A DNA stretch of 64,000 bases from Botryosphaeria dothidea (taxonomy: Eukaryota; Ascomycota; Dothideomycetes; Botryosphaeriales; Botryosphaeriaceae): contig WWBZ02000001.1 in assembly GCA_011503125.2 (NCBI GenBank), positions 5,704,001-5,768,000 of the forward strand, read 5' to 3'. Positions 13,873 to 27,570 of this stretch are shown piece by piece; positions within the stretch are counted from its first letter, which is position 1; each line of letters starts with the position of its first letter. The position numbers and the translations under genes are program-made. Under the pieces are notes generated by a model. That model saw only the letters and a list, made by a program, of their open reading frames with translations. It searched no databases and had not been told where the DNA came from.

Positions 13873-16800
13873 ATAATAGATAAATTTATTTCTTCCCGAT
13901 ATAGTTCCCTTACGGGTCTATGCGGGGCTAGCTATCTATAGTTATTTTACACGAGGGGGAAAACCTTTTCGCCTAGTAAAAACCCCTTCTCTCTCTCTAG
14001 GCATGCTATCCTATACTAGTTTTTATTTTTTCTTTTTACTAGTAGCGGCTGCTATAGTAGCCCTATATTTACCTACTAGACCTATCTCTTTAGTTCTTAT
14101 CCTCGTAGTTATCCGGGTTCTAGTAGTTCTAGTAGTCCTAGTTATCCTCCTAGTTCCTCTTCCTAGTTATCTTTCTATATTAGTTCTCTTACTAGGCTAA
14201 ATTACTTAAGTAGCCCTAGGCGTAAGAACTAGTCTATTACTACTTTAATCCTCTTCTTTATTAAGAGAAGGGAGTAGTAGTCCGTAGTCCCTACTCTTTA
14301 GAGTATCTATACTCTACCCTATTAGAAGTAGGGGTAGAAGAGGAGGATATACTTTAGGGTTTATCTATACTAGCCGCATAGATAGGCAGGACTAGGGTGC
14401 TCTAGCACCTTACGCCTTAAGAGGAAGTCCTCTAGTCTAATATACTCTATACGTAGTAGGGTAGCGAGTATACTCTATAGCTTAGATAGTTCGCTGTAGA
14501 TTTATCTAATTTTTAGGTTCTACTATATACTTTGGGCTACTAGCTTATCTTATCTTCCCTAGCTAGTAGACTTTATCTATCTCTCCTTCTACTTATTCCT
14601 ATATACTATACGTAGCTTCGTTCGCTTCGAGAGACTCTAGTAGGTAGAGGGGTAGTAGTTAAGAAGTAAGTTTGCCTTTTTTCTAAGTAGGGTTCTTCTA
14701 GTAGGGCTAGTAGCGCCTCTAGTACTTAGAGTAGCCCGAGCTATTTATTTAATACTCTAGCAAGTTTCCTCTACTACTATCGCGACTAGGCTATTTCTAG
14801 CTCTAATAGCCTAGGCTAGTGCTAGTTCGTCTAGGTATAGTAAGAGTAGGGGAATTCCTATCTTATACTCTAAGGTTTATATACTAGTTAACTTATACGC
14901 CCCTAAGATAGTACGTAGGCACTAGTTTTAGATCTTCTTTAGTGGCTGGATAGTTATTTTTCTCTACTCTAGGATTTCCTCTAGGGTATACTATACCCTA
15001 CAGCCGTAGGTAAGGACTAGCCTTACTACGGCCGTATAGATATAACGGGCTTTAGTAAATAAGGCTCCCTAGGTAGACGCCGCGAGTCTAGAGAGAGATA
15101 TATACTATTTAATTACCTTAGCTCCTATTTCCCTAATATAGGGTCCCTATCTAAGCTTATTATCTACGTAGACTCCTAGAATCTTAATTATAGGCTCTAG
15201 GTATCTAGTAAATCTAGGGATACGGATCCCTGCTGCTATATTAAATCTCCTTAGTTTCCTTATAAAATAAATAAGATAATACTTATCGGGCGAGAAAGCT
15301 AACCCGTAGGTAGCTGCCTAGTGCTCGTAAATTTAATATGCTCCCTCTAGTGTCCTATAGTTCTATTCTATAGATCTACTAAAGGTTAGAATATTAGTAT
15401 TATCGACGAATCTAAGGGGGAAGGTATTGCTCCTACGTAGCTATATAAGTAGATTAGATATAAAGAATAGGTAGAGTATCGGCGATAGTGAGGATTCCTA
15501 GGGAATCCCGGTTAAGGTCTAGATTAGTAGACTAGTGAAGTCTCCGAAGGATAGCTAAGTAGTACGGTCCTATAGAAAGGATCGGGTAAATCTTTCTACC
15601 TATTCTAGGAGTTTTGCTATTCTTATATTATAGAGAAGCCTTCTATAAGATACGTAGTTATATACTTCCGAGATATCTAGGCTAAGGACTAAATCTACTA
15701 GCCCTAGGTCTTATGCCTAGATAGTATAGATCTATTTTATAAGTAGGTTAAGAGCTGCTACTGCGGATCTATTTCTCCTAGCTCTTATCTATATATTAGG
15801 GAGTAGGCCGTATACTTTAGTAGCCTAGGAGATTCTATCTACTATAATTCTCTTAAGTAGCTTCTCTAGCGTATTAAGTAAAGTAATCGGCCTAAATAAC
15901 TTGGCTTTAGTATAGTCGTTCCTCTATAGTTTCCTAAGGACTACGGTAATAGAGCTTTTAAACTACCTAGAATAGTATCTAAGTACGAGGCATCCCTAGA
16001 AGAGCCTAGTAAGGGGTCCCCTTAGTATCTTAGCGTATTGCTTTAGGAACCTATTAGTAATCTTATCTAGGCCTAGTACCTTATCTAAGGGAAGCTTCTT
16101 AATAGTATAGAGGACCTGCTCTTTAGTAAGGTCTTAGGGAATCTCTACTAGCACTAGGTATATATATCTATCTAGATCTAAGAGGTCGGTAGCCCTAGGA
16201 GGTAGGAAGAACTAGTTAGTAAGGATTTCTGCCTTAGACTAGTTATCGTAATATAGTTATTTATCTACTTCCTAGAGGGGTGGGAACTAAGATAGGGCTA
16301 GAGGTTCTAGTACTCTTATTTTTATCTACTTTAAGAGCTTCTAGAGTATAGATAGGTCCGAAGTAATCTTAGCTACTATTCTGCGCCATACTTTTATTCT
16401 ATCTCTTCTAATCTACCTCTTCTTACTATTAGTAATAGTTTAGTATACTACCTAGTCCTCCTCCCTTCCTATAGCCGTCTACTTCCTTCTAGCTACTCTA
16501 GCCTAGTATACTAGATCCGAATACTTCTTTATCTATTATATAGAGGCCTAGGGCGAGAATCTCGCTACTAGAATAGTCTCCTAGATTATCCTTTAGATAG
16601 CCTCCTAGAGTAGTATAGTAAAGTAATCTAGGTCTACTTTAGTATTAAGAGGGGTTGCTTTAAGGTATTCGAGCTTTAATTAGAGTATATTATTAGTTCT
16701 CTTCTAGTCTACTTTCTTCTACTAGGGCCTTAGGGGGCGTAGTTCTACGGGGGTAGGAGAAAAATTAAGTATAGTAAGGATAGGTAGGTAGTTAGAGAAT

Positions 16801-19010
16801 AATTTAAGCTTCTAGCTAACTCTATAGCTAAGGATTCTCTTCTCTAGCTACCGTAATATAAAGATAAGGTCTAAAGTACTCTCGCTACTACTATCTCGTC
16901 TAGTAATAGTGCCCCTTAGAAGGGCTAGGTTAAGATTAGCTACGGTAGCTATCTTAATTAGGTTATCCGCTAGGGTATAGTATATTAGGGAGGTTATACC
17001 TCCCTAGATAGGATAGTAGAGGTTAAAGTCCTCTAGGAGAATATACTCCCCTAGTTTTCTAAGAACTTCTAGTAGAAGAGATAGGGTTTCTAGCGCTGTA
17101 CTAGTATAAGAGGCTAGCGGGGGATTATAGTAGTTATAGATATAGATTATATATATCCTAGTAATAAGGGATAGTATAATAAGATCTAGTAAATAGACTG
17201 TTGCTTACTAGGAGTCGGGGCTAATAGCCTTGCTTATAAAGAAGTAGGTTCTTACTACTCTCTTCTAGGGAAAAACTATATAGTAGATAGGGTGTCTTAC
17301 TATTATCTTAACCCTCGGGTTCCTCTAAGGTTCCTAGATAGCTAGGATATAGTAGATCTTTAGGTCTACTTCCTTAAAGAGCGGGAGTATTACCCTATCC
17401 TTACTCTTATAGACGTTATACTATATAATAGAGAGAGAGCCTATATTTAATATTAACTTCCTTCTATCTCTAGGTCCGGCTACGAGGGGGCTAGTAGTAT
17501 AGGCTATAAGAAGAGAGTTCCCGCGGGCTCCTCTAAGGCGTGTTATAAGCTATTAAGTCCGGTAAACCTTATTTAGTTAGAAGGCGGGGGGCGGCTTAAG
17601 TCTCTTAGCCTGCCTAGTCCCCTCTTAACCGGCTCCTCCTCCCTAATTCTCTTCCTTAGTCTAACGGTTAACTAGTTAGTTTAAAGCTATATTTTAGTTA
17701 TTAGAGGTCCTTCCCGGTGCCTTTCTAGTGCTACTAGGCGGGCCTAGGCGGCCTTAGTATAGTAGGCTCTACGTGCTAGATAGGAGTTACTCTAGGCTAT
17801 ATACTTTTAAGAGTAGTTTACGCACTATATACTTTCCTTAGGGCAGTCCCTAGTATTATATACCTTACTATACTATCCGTACTTTTCCTCCTTTTTATAA
17901 TAGTTGGTAATATATCCGTAGGCCTAGTACTTAAAATACTAGGTTACTATAAAGGCTACGTTATAGTACTACGCTATATAGATAGCAAAGTTAATAATAA
18001 GCCCCTTATTAATAATCTAGTTAGCGGTTTCGGGGTTTATAGTGCTAAGAATAATAGCCGAGTAAGTTTTCCCCTCTAGGAGCTTCCTCTTTAGCTAGGC
18101 TAGCTTACTAATACGTAGTTCTAGGTATAGAGATAGGTTCTACTCCTAGATAGTTTAGATAGTTTAGGGGTCTATAGTGTCGATTTCTTCTCGAGGGACG
18201 TTATATACTAGTACTAAGTATAGCTACTAGTTAGGCCTAACTTCTTTTCCTAGTCCTATAGTCTATTCCTAGTCCTAGAGAAGGGCTATTCTAGTTACTT
18301 TATTCGGTATAAAGATCTTAACGTCTCTACTAGGGAGCTTCTTAGTAGTAAGTACTTTCTTATACGCCTAGCTTTTTCCTACCTAGATCTTTCTAATAAT
18401 TGCCTTATTTAAGAGCTTAGCTATTTCTTATCTATTTATTATCTCTAGGAAGTAGAGGGTAAGTTTAGTAGTAGCTAGGGGGGTAGGGGGCTTCGGGGCT
18501 ACTTAGGCTATAATTTATGCCTAGCTGCGAGTATTAGGTGTAGGTATAGAGGTAGCCTAGATACGGTTAACTATCTTTTAGACCTATTAGACCTCTTTAA
18601 GGATATTCTTAAGGCCTAGCTCCTTAGTAGCTATCTTCTAGTAGATAGTAATATAATCCTAGAAGATTATCTTAGTAATATCGAGAAAATTTTTTACCTA
18701 GCTAGAGAGGACTAAAGGAAGGCTAGCGGATGTTTATAGGGCTTAGAGGAGGGTATCTACTATTTTTAAGGCTCTCTTAACGTATTCTACGCTATACTAG
18801 GTGCTCTACGGTTTCTTAGGGGTATATTAGGGCTAGATAGAGGTAGTTACTAGGGGAGGCTGTTCGCCTCTTTCTATATTCTCTATATTAACTACTTCGC
18901 GGCTATAGTTGTCTTAAGTACTATTTTAGAACTCGCGAAGTCTAGAAGAGTTTCTAGGGCCCTCTCCCAGCGCCGTAGCTTAGGGTCGATTTTTTAGTAT
19001 AGTTATATTT
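13873..19010 (-). mobile_element. LINE copy B, full length, RIPed
   Basis: This is a 5138-bp minus-strand copy, nearly identical to A, C and D apart from CpA/TpG changes. The 5' end at 19010 reads AAAATATAACTATAC (intact form AAAACATGACCACAC in copy D). The gag CCHC region is near 17820-17950, endonuclease near 16800-17500 and RT near 15400-16100. The 3' tail at 13873 is degenerate GATA repeats on the plus strand. It is inserted in Gypsy gag with a 16-bp duplication. The hydrophobic plus-strand ORF at 14003-14200 is antisense to the 3' end and not a gene. Confidence 0.9.
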
Positions 19011-19815
19011 TAACGGTTATATATAGCTAAATTCTCTAGTAGGTTACTACTATTTCTTATATACCTCTAATTATTCTTTTAGTATCTCTTATATTATACG
19101 TACGGTATTTAACTCGTTCGTAAAGATATTAATACTATTCTAGGCGGACTAAAGCTATATTTTAAGGCTTACTACGCGTTAGTACTATTTTCTTAACTAG
19201 TTAAGGAAGCGCTAGGCCTAATCGCTATCTATAGTAACGTAGTTAACGAGCGTCTAGGCGTTAGTAATATTAATAGAGTTAAGACTAAGCTAGTCGACGC
19301 CGAAGATATTATAACTCTATTAGTAAATAGTTACTAGACTCTCGCTCTTAAGCGGTAGAACGCGTAACGAAGGTCTCGTAGATAACGAATCGTACGAATA
19401 ACGGTATAGCTCTCTCTAAGCGTTATCGCCTATAATATCTAGATATATTTCTAATATTATAATAGACGGTAACGGTTGCGGTTACGGTTACGGTTAGCTT
19501 TAAATACCTAGCGTAGCTCCGACTTTATAGCGAAACGGTAAGGCTCTACGCGAGACTCGACGACGGTAACGGTAACGGTAACGAGACGTAAGCTATTCTA
19601 AAGCCTACTTCTAGCTATAAGTAAAATAGGCGGTACGATCTAATATAATAAGACTCGATACTACTATAGAGAGGTTATATAAAGTATAAGAGTCTACGTA
19701 TAAGCGAGAGCTATAAAGTTACGAAGTACGTAACGTTACCGCGTATACGCGCGTCTAATATCTATACGTTATTACGTATACTATCTTAATACTACTTCTT
19801 CGTTTAGCCGTTATA
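19011..19815. other. Gypsy 5' remnant and unidentified degraded sequence
   Basis: 19011-19026 is the right LINE B duplication. The first hundred bases continue the Gypsy gag on the minus strand. From about 19180 to 19330 the plus strand reads for about 45 codons without a stop (LKEALGLIAIYSNVVNERLG at its start), which is rare in this block. I do not recognise the family. Short hexamer runs follow: CGGTTAC-like near 19470-19495 and GGTAAC x3 near 19560-19580. This may be a different old element or the Gypsy leader/LTR. Confidence 0.45.
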
Positions 19816-19990
19816 TTACCGTTAGTAGCTACTATAGTAGCCCTATATTTATCTACTAGACTTATTTCTTTAGTTCTTATTCTCGTAGTTATCCGAGTTC
19901 TAGTAGTCTTAGTAGTTCTAGTAGTTCTCCTAGTTCCTCTTTTTAGTTATTCTTCTAGATTAGTTTTTTTACTAGACTAAATTACTTAAG
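19816..19990 (-). mobile_element. LINE fragment F (3' internal piece)
   Basis: It matches positions about 3655-3830 of copy A and 14040-14210 of copy B, in the same minus orientation. It lacks the last ~180 bp of the LINE and everything upstream. It abuts the 5' end of plus-strand LINE copy C. The plus-strand hydrophobic reading is a shadow. Confidence 0.8.
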
Positions 19991-22900
19991 TAAAATATAA
20001 CTATACTAAAAAATCGATCCTAAGCTACGGCGCCGGGAGAGGGCCCTAGGAACTCTCTTAGGCTTCGCGAGTTCTAAAATAGTACTTAAGATAACTATAG
20101 CCGCGAAGTAGTTAATATAGAGGATATAGGAAGAGGCGAACAGCCTCCCCTAGTAACTACCTCTATCTAGCCCTAATATACCTCTAAGAAACCGTAGAGT
20201 ACCTAGTATAGCGTAGAATACGTTAAGAGAGCCTTAAAAATAGTAGATACCCTCCTCTAAGCCCTATAAATATCCGCTAGCCTCTCTTTAGTCCTCTCTA
20301 GCTAGGTAAAAAATTTTCTTAATATTACTAAGATAATCTTCTAGGATTATATTACTATCTACTAAGAGGTAACTATTAAGGAGCTAGGCCTTAAGAATAT
20401 CCTTAAAGAGGTCTAATAGATCTAAAAGATAGTTAACCGTATCTAGGCTACCTCTATACCTATACCTAATACTCGTAGCTAGATATAAATTATAGCCTAA
20501 GTAGCCCCGAAGCCCTCTACCCCCCTAGCTACTACTAAACTTACCCTCTACTTCCTAGAGATAGTAAATAGATAAGAAATAGCTAAGCTCTTAAATAAGG
20601 TAATTATTAGAAAGATCTAGGTAGGAAAAAGCTAGGCGTATAAGAAAGTACTTACTACTAAGAAGCTCCCTAGTAGAGACGTTAGAATCTTTATACCGGA
20701 TAAAGTAACTAGAATAGCCCTTCTCTAAGATTAGGAATAGACTATAGGACTAGGAAAAGAAGTTAGGCCTAATTAGTAGCTATACTTAGTACTAGTATAT
20801 AACGTCCCTCGAGAAGGAATCGATACTATAGACCCCTAAGCTATCTAAACTATCTAGAAGTAGAATCTATCTCTATATCTAGGACTACGTATTAGTAAGC
20901 TAGCCTAGCTAAAGAGGAAGCTCCTAGAGGGGAAAACTTACTCGGCTATTATCCTTAGCACTATAAACCCCGAAACCGCTAACTAGATTATTAATAAGGG
21001 GCTTATTATTAACTTTACTATCTATATAGCGTAGTACTATAACGTAGCCTTTATAGTAACCTAGTATTTTAAGTACTAGGCCTACGGTTATATTACTAAC
21101 TATTATAAAAAGAAGAAAAAGTACGGATAGTATAGTAAGGTATATAATACTAGGGACTACCCTAAGGAAAGTATATAGTGCGTAAACTACTCTTAAAGGC
21201 ATATAGCCTAGAGTAACTCCTACCTAGTACGTAGAGCCTACTATACTAAGGCCGCCTAGGCCCGCCTAGTAGTACTAGAAAGATACCGAGAAGGACCCTT
21301 AATAACTAAAATATAGCCTTAAACTAACTAGTTAACCGTTAGACTAAGGAAGAGGATTAGGGAGGAGGAGCCGGTTAAGAGGGGACTAGGTAGGCTAAGA
21401 GACTTAAGCCGCTCCCCGCCTTCTAACTAAATAAGGTTTACCGGACTTAATAGCTTATAATACGCCTTAGAGGAGCCCGCGGGAACTCCCTTCTTATAGC
21501 CTATACTACTAGCCCCCTCGTAGCCGGACCTAGAGATAGAAGGAAGTTAATATTAGATATAGACTCTCTCTCTATTATATAGTATAACGTCTATAAGAGC
21601 AAGGATAGGGTAATACTTCCGCTCTTTAAGGAAGTAGACCTAAAGATCTACTATATTCTAGCTATCTAAGAACCTTAGAGGAACCCGAGGGTTAAAATAA
21701 TAGTAAGATATCCTACCTACTATATAGTTTTTCCCTAGGAGGGAGTAGTAAGAACCTACTTCTTTATAAGTAAGGCTATTAGCCCCGACTCCTAGTAAGC
21801 AATAGTCTATTTACTAGATCTTATTATACTTTCCCTTATTACTAGAATATATATAATCTATATTTATAACTACTATAATCCCCCGCTAGCCTCTTATACT
21901 AGTATAGCGCTAGAAACCCTATCTCTTCTACCGGAAGTTCTTAGAAAACTAGGGGAGTATATTCTCCTAGAGGACTTTAACCTCTACTATCCTATCTAGG
22001 GAGATATAACCTCCCTAATATACTATACCCTAGCGGATAACCTAATTAAGATAGCTATTATAGCTAATCTTAACCTAGCCCTTCTAAGGGGCACTATTAC
22101 TAGACGAGATAGTAGTAGCGAGAGTACTTTAGACCTTATCTTTATATTACGGTAGCTAGAGGAGAGAATTCTTAGCTATAGAGTTAGCTAGAAGCTCGAA
22201 TTATCCTCTAACCACCTACCTATTCTTACTATACTTAATTTTTCTTCTACCCCCGTAGAACTACGCCCCCTAAGGCCCTAGTAGAAGAAAGTAAACTAGA
22301 AGAGAACTAATAATATACTCTAATTAAAGCTCGAACACCTTAAAGTAGCCCCTCTTAATACTAAAGCAGACCTAGATTACTTTACTATACTACTCTAGGA
22401 GGCTATCTAAAGAATAATCTAGGAGACTATCCTAGTAGCGAGACCCTCGCCCTAGGCCTCTATATAATAGATAAAGGAGTATTCGGACCTAGTATACTAG
22501 GCTAGAGTAGCTAGAAGAAAGTAGACGGCTATAGGGAGGGAGGAGGACTAGATAGTATACTAAACTATTACTAATAGTAAGAAGAGGTAGATTAGAAGAG
22601 ATAGAATAAAAGTATAGCGCAGAATAGTAGCTAAGATTACTTCGGACCTATCTATACTCTAGAAGCTCTTAAAGTAGGTAAGAATAAGGGTACTAGAACC
22701 TCTAGCCCTACCTTAGTTCCCACCCCTCTAGGGAGTAGATAAATAACTATATTACGATAACTAGTCTAAGGCAGAAATCCTTACTAACTAGTTCTTCCTA
22801 CCTCCTAGGGCTACCGACCTCTTAGATCTAGATAGATATATATACCTAGTACTAGTAGAGATTCCCTAAGACCTTACTAAAGAGTAGGTCCTCTATACTA

Positions 22901-25129
22901 TTAAGAAGCTTCCCCTAGATAAGGCACTAGGCCTAGATAAGATTACTAATAGGTTCCTAAAGTAATACGCTAAGACACTAAGGGGACCCCTTACTAGGCT
23001 CTTCTAGGAATGCCTCGTACTTAAATACTACCCTAGGTAGTTTAAAAGCTCTATTATCGTAGTCCTTAGGAAACTATAGAGGGACGACTATACTAAAGCT
23101 AAGTTATTTAGGCCGATTACTTTACTTAATACGCTAGAGAAGCTACTTAAGAGGATTATAGTAGATAGAATCTTCTAGGCTACTAAAGTATACGGCCTAC
23201 TTTCTAATATATAGATAGGAGCTAGAAGAAATAGATCCGTAGTAGTAGCTCTTAACCTACTTATAGAATAGATCTATACTATCTAAGTATAAGACCTAGG
23301 GCTAGTAGCTTTAGTTCTTAGCCTAGATATCTCGGGAGTATATAACTACGTATCTTATAGAAGGCTTCTCTATAATATAAAGATAGTAAAACTCCTAGAA
23401 TAGGTAGAAAGATTTACCCGATCCTTTCTATAGGACCGTACTACTTAGCTATCCTTCGGAGACTTTACTAGTCTACTAATCTAGACCTTAACCGGGATTC
23501 CCTAGGGATCCTTACTATCGCCGATACTCTACCTATTCTTTACTTCTAATCTACTTATATAGCTACGTAGGGGCAATACCTTCCCCCTTAGATTCGTCGA
23601 TAATACTAATATCCTAACCTTTAGTAGATCTATAGAATAGAACTATAGGATACTAGAGGGAGTATATTAAATTTACGAGCACTAGGCAGCTACCTACGAG
23701 TTAGCTTTCTCGCCCGATAAGTATTACCTTATTTATTTTATAAGGAAACTAAGGAGATTTAATATAGTAGCAGGGATCCGTATCCCTAGATTTACTAGAT
23801 GCCTAGAGCCTATAATTAAGATTCTAGGAGTCTACGTAGATAATAAGCTTAGATAGGGACCCTATATTAGGAAAATAGGAGCTAAGGCAATTAAATAGTG
23901 CATATCTCTCTCTAGACTCGCGGCGTCTACCTAGGGAGCCTTATTTACTAAAGCCCGTTATATCTATATAGCCGTGGTAAGGCCAGTCCTCACCTACGGC
24001 TATAGGGTATAGTATACCCTAGAGGGAATCCCAGGGTAGAGAAAAATAACTATCTAGCTACTAAAGAAGATCTAAAACTAGTACCTACGCACTATCTTAG
24101 GGGCGTATAAGTTAACTAGTATATAAACCTTAGAGTATAAGATAGGAATTCCCCTACTCTTACTATACCTAGACGAACTAGCACTAGCCTAGGCTATTAG
24201 AGCTAGAGATAGCCTAGTCGCGATAGTAGTAGAGGAAACTTGCTAGAGTATTAAATAGATAGCTCGGGCTACTCTAAGTACTAGAGGCGCCACTAGCCCT
24301 ACTAGAAGAACCCTGCTTAGAAAAAAGGCAAACTCACTCCTTAACTACTACCCCTCTACCTACTAGAGTCTCCCGGAGCGAACGAAGCTACGTATAGTAT
24401 ATAGGAACAAGTAGAAGGAGAGATAGATAAAGTCTACTAGCTAGGGAAGATAAGATAAGCTAGTAGCCTAAAGCACATAGTAGAACCTAAAAATCAGATA
24501 AATCTACAGCGAACTATCTAAGCTATAGAGTACACTCGCCACCCTACTACGTATAGAGTATATTAGACTAGAGGACTTCCTCTTAAGGCGCAAGGTGCTA
24601 GGGTACCCTAGTCCTACCTATCCATGCGGCTAGTATAGATAAACCCCAAAGCATATCCTCCTCTTCTACCCCCACTTCTAATAGGGTAGGATATAGATAC
24701 TCTAAAGGGTAGGGACCACGGACTACTACTCCCTCCTCTTAATAAAGAAGGGGATTAAAGTAGCAATAGACTAGTTCTTACGCCTAGGGCTACTTAAGTA
24801 ATTTAGCCTAGTAAGAGAACTAATATAGAAAGATAACTAGGAAGAGGAACTAGGAGGACAACTAGAACCACTAGGACTACTAGGACCCGGATAACTACGA
24901 GAATAAGAACTAAAGAGATAGATCTAGTAGGTAAATATAGGGCTGCTATAGCAGCCGCTACTAGTAAGAAGAAAAAATAAGAACTAGTATAGGATAGTAT
25001 ACCTAGAGAGAGAGGAGGGGTTTTTGCTAGGCGAAAAGGTTTTCCCCCTCGTGTAAAATAACTATAGATAGCTAGCCCCGCATAGACCCGTAAGGGAGCT
25101 ATATCGGGAAGAAATAAATTTATCTAATA
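19991..25129 (+). mobile_element. LINE copy C, full length, plus strand, RIPed
   Basis: About 5.14 kb. It begins AAAATATAACTATAC (mutated ORF1 start). Gag runs to about 21300 with CCHC knuckles at about 21060-21200. The endonuclease starts near 21530 with a segment like YNVYKSKDRVILPL, then a motif like ILAIWEPWRNP. The RT covers about 22850-23700 with a catalytic box FVDNTNIL, where FVDD is expected. A terminal Cys/His motif CPCGWYRQTPKHILLFCP lies at about 24620-24690. I see no convincing RNase H. The 3' end reads AAATTTATCT. 24450-24780 is less mutated on one strand. No clear target duplication was found. Confidence 0.9.
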
Positions 25130-25929
25130 AAAGATTAAAGAAACTACCTTCGAGTAACTTATAGTTTAATTTTATACTTTTCCTTAAGAGATTCCTAGAT
25201 TAGCCTTAACTCTTCTAGCTCTCGGACTCGCTCGCGATTATCTTTATTAATATAAATACGTAGCTAGTATCTAGCCTTCGCGTCGTCTCTTTCTAAATTA
25301 AATCTAAGCCCGGGGCTTATTATTATAGTAACTATATAGAATAGTCTTTCTTCTTAAAGCTACTCCTTTATTAAAGAGAACTAGTCGTCTTTATTATTAT
25401 AGAAGAGGACCGGGATAGAGCGACGCTTAGCGAAGTCTTACGAAGATATAGCGAAGAGGAAGATATATTTCGAAATAAAGTAATCGAAAGAGTTATAAAC
25501 GTAGTAAAATAAGTATACTACGGTTAATCGGGTCTAGGCTATTAGACTTAAAAGTTAGAGTAAAGAGTTATTAAAGTAAAATAGTAAGATACTATAGTTC
25601 GGTAAGTTAAGCGTTTATCGAATTTTCGATTAAATCGTCTACTTCTTTTAAGGTATAGATAGATAATAAGGTAGCTATTTCTTTTAGCGTAAGCCTAGGC
25701 CTTAGGCGATAGCTTCCTAAAAATATACTTATTTCTCCTCTTAACGAAGACCGTATCTAGCTATCGATACTAGGTTACTTATAGACCGACTATAGAGGTA
25801 ATACGTCTTTTCGTAGACGAATATAGAATTCTATATCTAGCGGGAACTCTCTAGACTTAGATATATAAACCCGGGCTTATAACCTCTTAAGTAAAGTATA
25901 TACCTATCGACGGTTATATAGTATAGTAG
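25130..25929. other. Unidentified RIPed sequence between LINE C and Gypsy integrase
   Basis: AT-rich and CpA-depleted like its neighbours, with no readable frame of useful length on either strand. It is probably the upstream part of the plus-strand Gypsy fragment or another dead element. I cannot identify it. Confidence 0.4.
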
Positions 25930-27500
25930 CGGGTATTAAAATAGTCTATAGTAAGAAGTTCGATTCTTCTACCTATTAGCCGTATATAGAAGATATACGT
26001 ATACGTTACGTACTACGCTAAACCCTAATTAGTCTTCGCTAATCGAATTCTTCTCGGTATTAGCTTTTCTCTAGATATAGAGCTTAAAAGCTAACTCGCT
26101 TAGTTAGCTAAAATCTATCTAGATATAGTAGCTCTTAGACTATTTATTTAATAGTTCTTATTATAAGATAGTTCTTTTAGCCGAACTTTATATCGGATAT
26201 ACGAAGATTTATATATAACTACGATATTTACGGAAGGACTAGAGTCTAGAGAGACCGTAAATAAAAACTACTACGGCCGTTACTAGTACTAAACCGTTAG
26301 TAGAGAGAGATCTTAGTTAACTTTATTAGGCTACTACCCGAGAGCTAAGAATATTAAATACTTATAGTTATTACTAATCGATTAGGTAAAGAAGTTATTC
26401 TTAAGGCCTATAAGGATATTAAAGTAGAAATAGTTACTAAAATATTTATTCGCTATTTCTACTACTACTATAGAGTTCTAGTAGCTATTATCTCTAATAG
26501 AAGAAGCTAATTTATTAGCTAGCTATAGAAGAGGGTTTACTAATTACTTAGGATTAAAAGACGAATCTTAATAGTCTATTATCTAGAAATAGATAGATTA
26601 ATAGAGCGTACGAATACCGAGATAGAAAGGAAGCTCTACCGGATAGTTAACTACGTATAAGATAACTAGGTTAACTAGTTGCTAGTAATAGAGCTTACTA
26701 TAAATAAATAAGAATCCTTATCGATAGATATTAGCCTCTTCTTCCTCTCTTATAGATACTATCTTAAGCTACTATAATTATTCGAGGATTCTTAACTAGT
26801 CTCGAACTCTATATTACTAATATAAAAAGAAGAAGTAATCGTAGTAAAGATTAAAGAGATAACCGAATAAGTAGAAGTATTAATAGCGAACGTATAATAG
26901 GATTAGGAGACCTAAGTAAATTAATATAGAAACCTATTACTAGCGTATAAAGTAGGGGATAAAGTCTAGCTAAATCTTAAGAATATACGAACGAACCGCC
27001 TAAGCCGGAAGCTTAATAATTAAGTAGTAAAGTTTATAGTTATTAAGGTTATTAGCCCTTATAGTTATAAACTAGACGTACTAACTAGGATATATAACGT
27101 CTTTAACGTCGATCTTCTACGCCTAGCTAGAATAGATTCTCTACTAAGCTAAGAATAGAACGATTACTAACTACTAGCTATACTCGTTAATAGAGAAGAA
27201 GAATAGAGGATTAAAGCTATCTTAGGTAAAAAATTAGAAAGACGGCCTAGCTAGCGGAAATAGTAGAAACTCTATTAAGTTAAGTAGAGAGGATACGCGC
27301 GGCTAACTTAGAAACTAATAAGTACTTTAGAAGATACTAAAGCCCTAGAGACCTATCTTTAAAGCCGGAAGAGGAGTAATATTACGGTTTAAACCTAAGA
27401 GTGCCTTAGATAGATTCTACGGTAAGACCTTAGGTTAAGAGGATTCTAAAGCTTAATAAGAAAACTCTATAACTCGCTACTAGTAAAAGGAACTCTAGAG
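25930..27500 (+). mobile_element. Ty3/Gypsy chromovirus integrase and chromodomain fragment
   Basis: Reading through mutated stops, the plus strand gives the integrase core. A segment like VNFIRLLPES is followed by LIVITNRLGKEVILKAYK, then IIEANLLA-region sequence and ERTNTEIERKLYRIVNY. The downstream GPY-like part YKVGDKVWLNLK leads to a chromodomain near 27180-27350 (IKAILGKKLERR ... VKWRGYARLTW with TAG read as Trp). The chromodomain places it among chromoviruses. RT and gag of this copy are not visible upstream. It is dead. Confidence 0.82.
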
Positions 27501-27570
27501 AGATATATAAGTAGCGCTATCTTACTTAAAACCTTACTTTCTTTTCTTTTTAGCTTAGTCTTCTCGTAGA

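Noticed and set aside
14003..14200. Hydrophobic 65-residue plus-strand ORF (also its echoes at 3640-3810 and 19820-19990)
   Set aside because: It is antisense to the 3' end of the minus-strand LINE. Its Leu/Val-rich look comes from RIP of that sequence.
20924..21202. 92-residue minus-strand ORF with a similar plus-strand ORF at 31885-32178
   Set aside because: The two look conserved only because both are antisense to the LINE gag zinc-knuckle region. The sense strand gives clear CCHC motifs.
25911..25982. tRNA-like 72-nt stretch with a perfect T-arm (AGAAG-TTCGATT-CTTCT) and D-arm-like AGTATAGTAGC
   Set aside because: The acceptor strands do not pair in the right register after the T-arm and no anticodon stem forms. 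At best it is a RIP-damaged tRNA relic.
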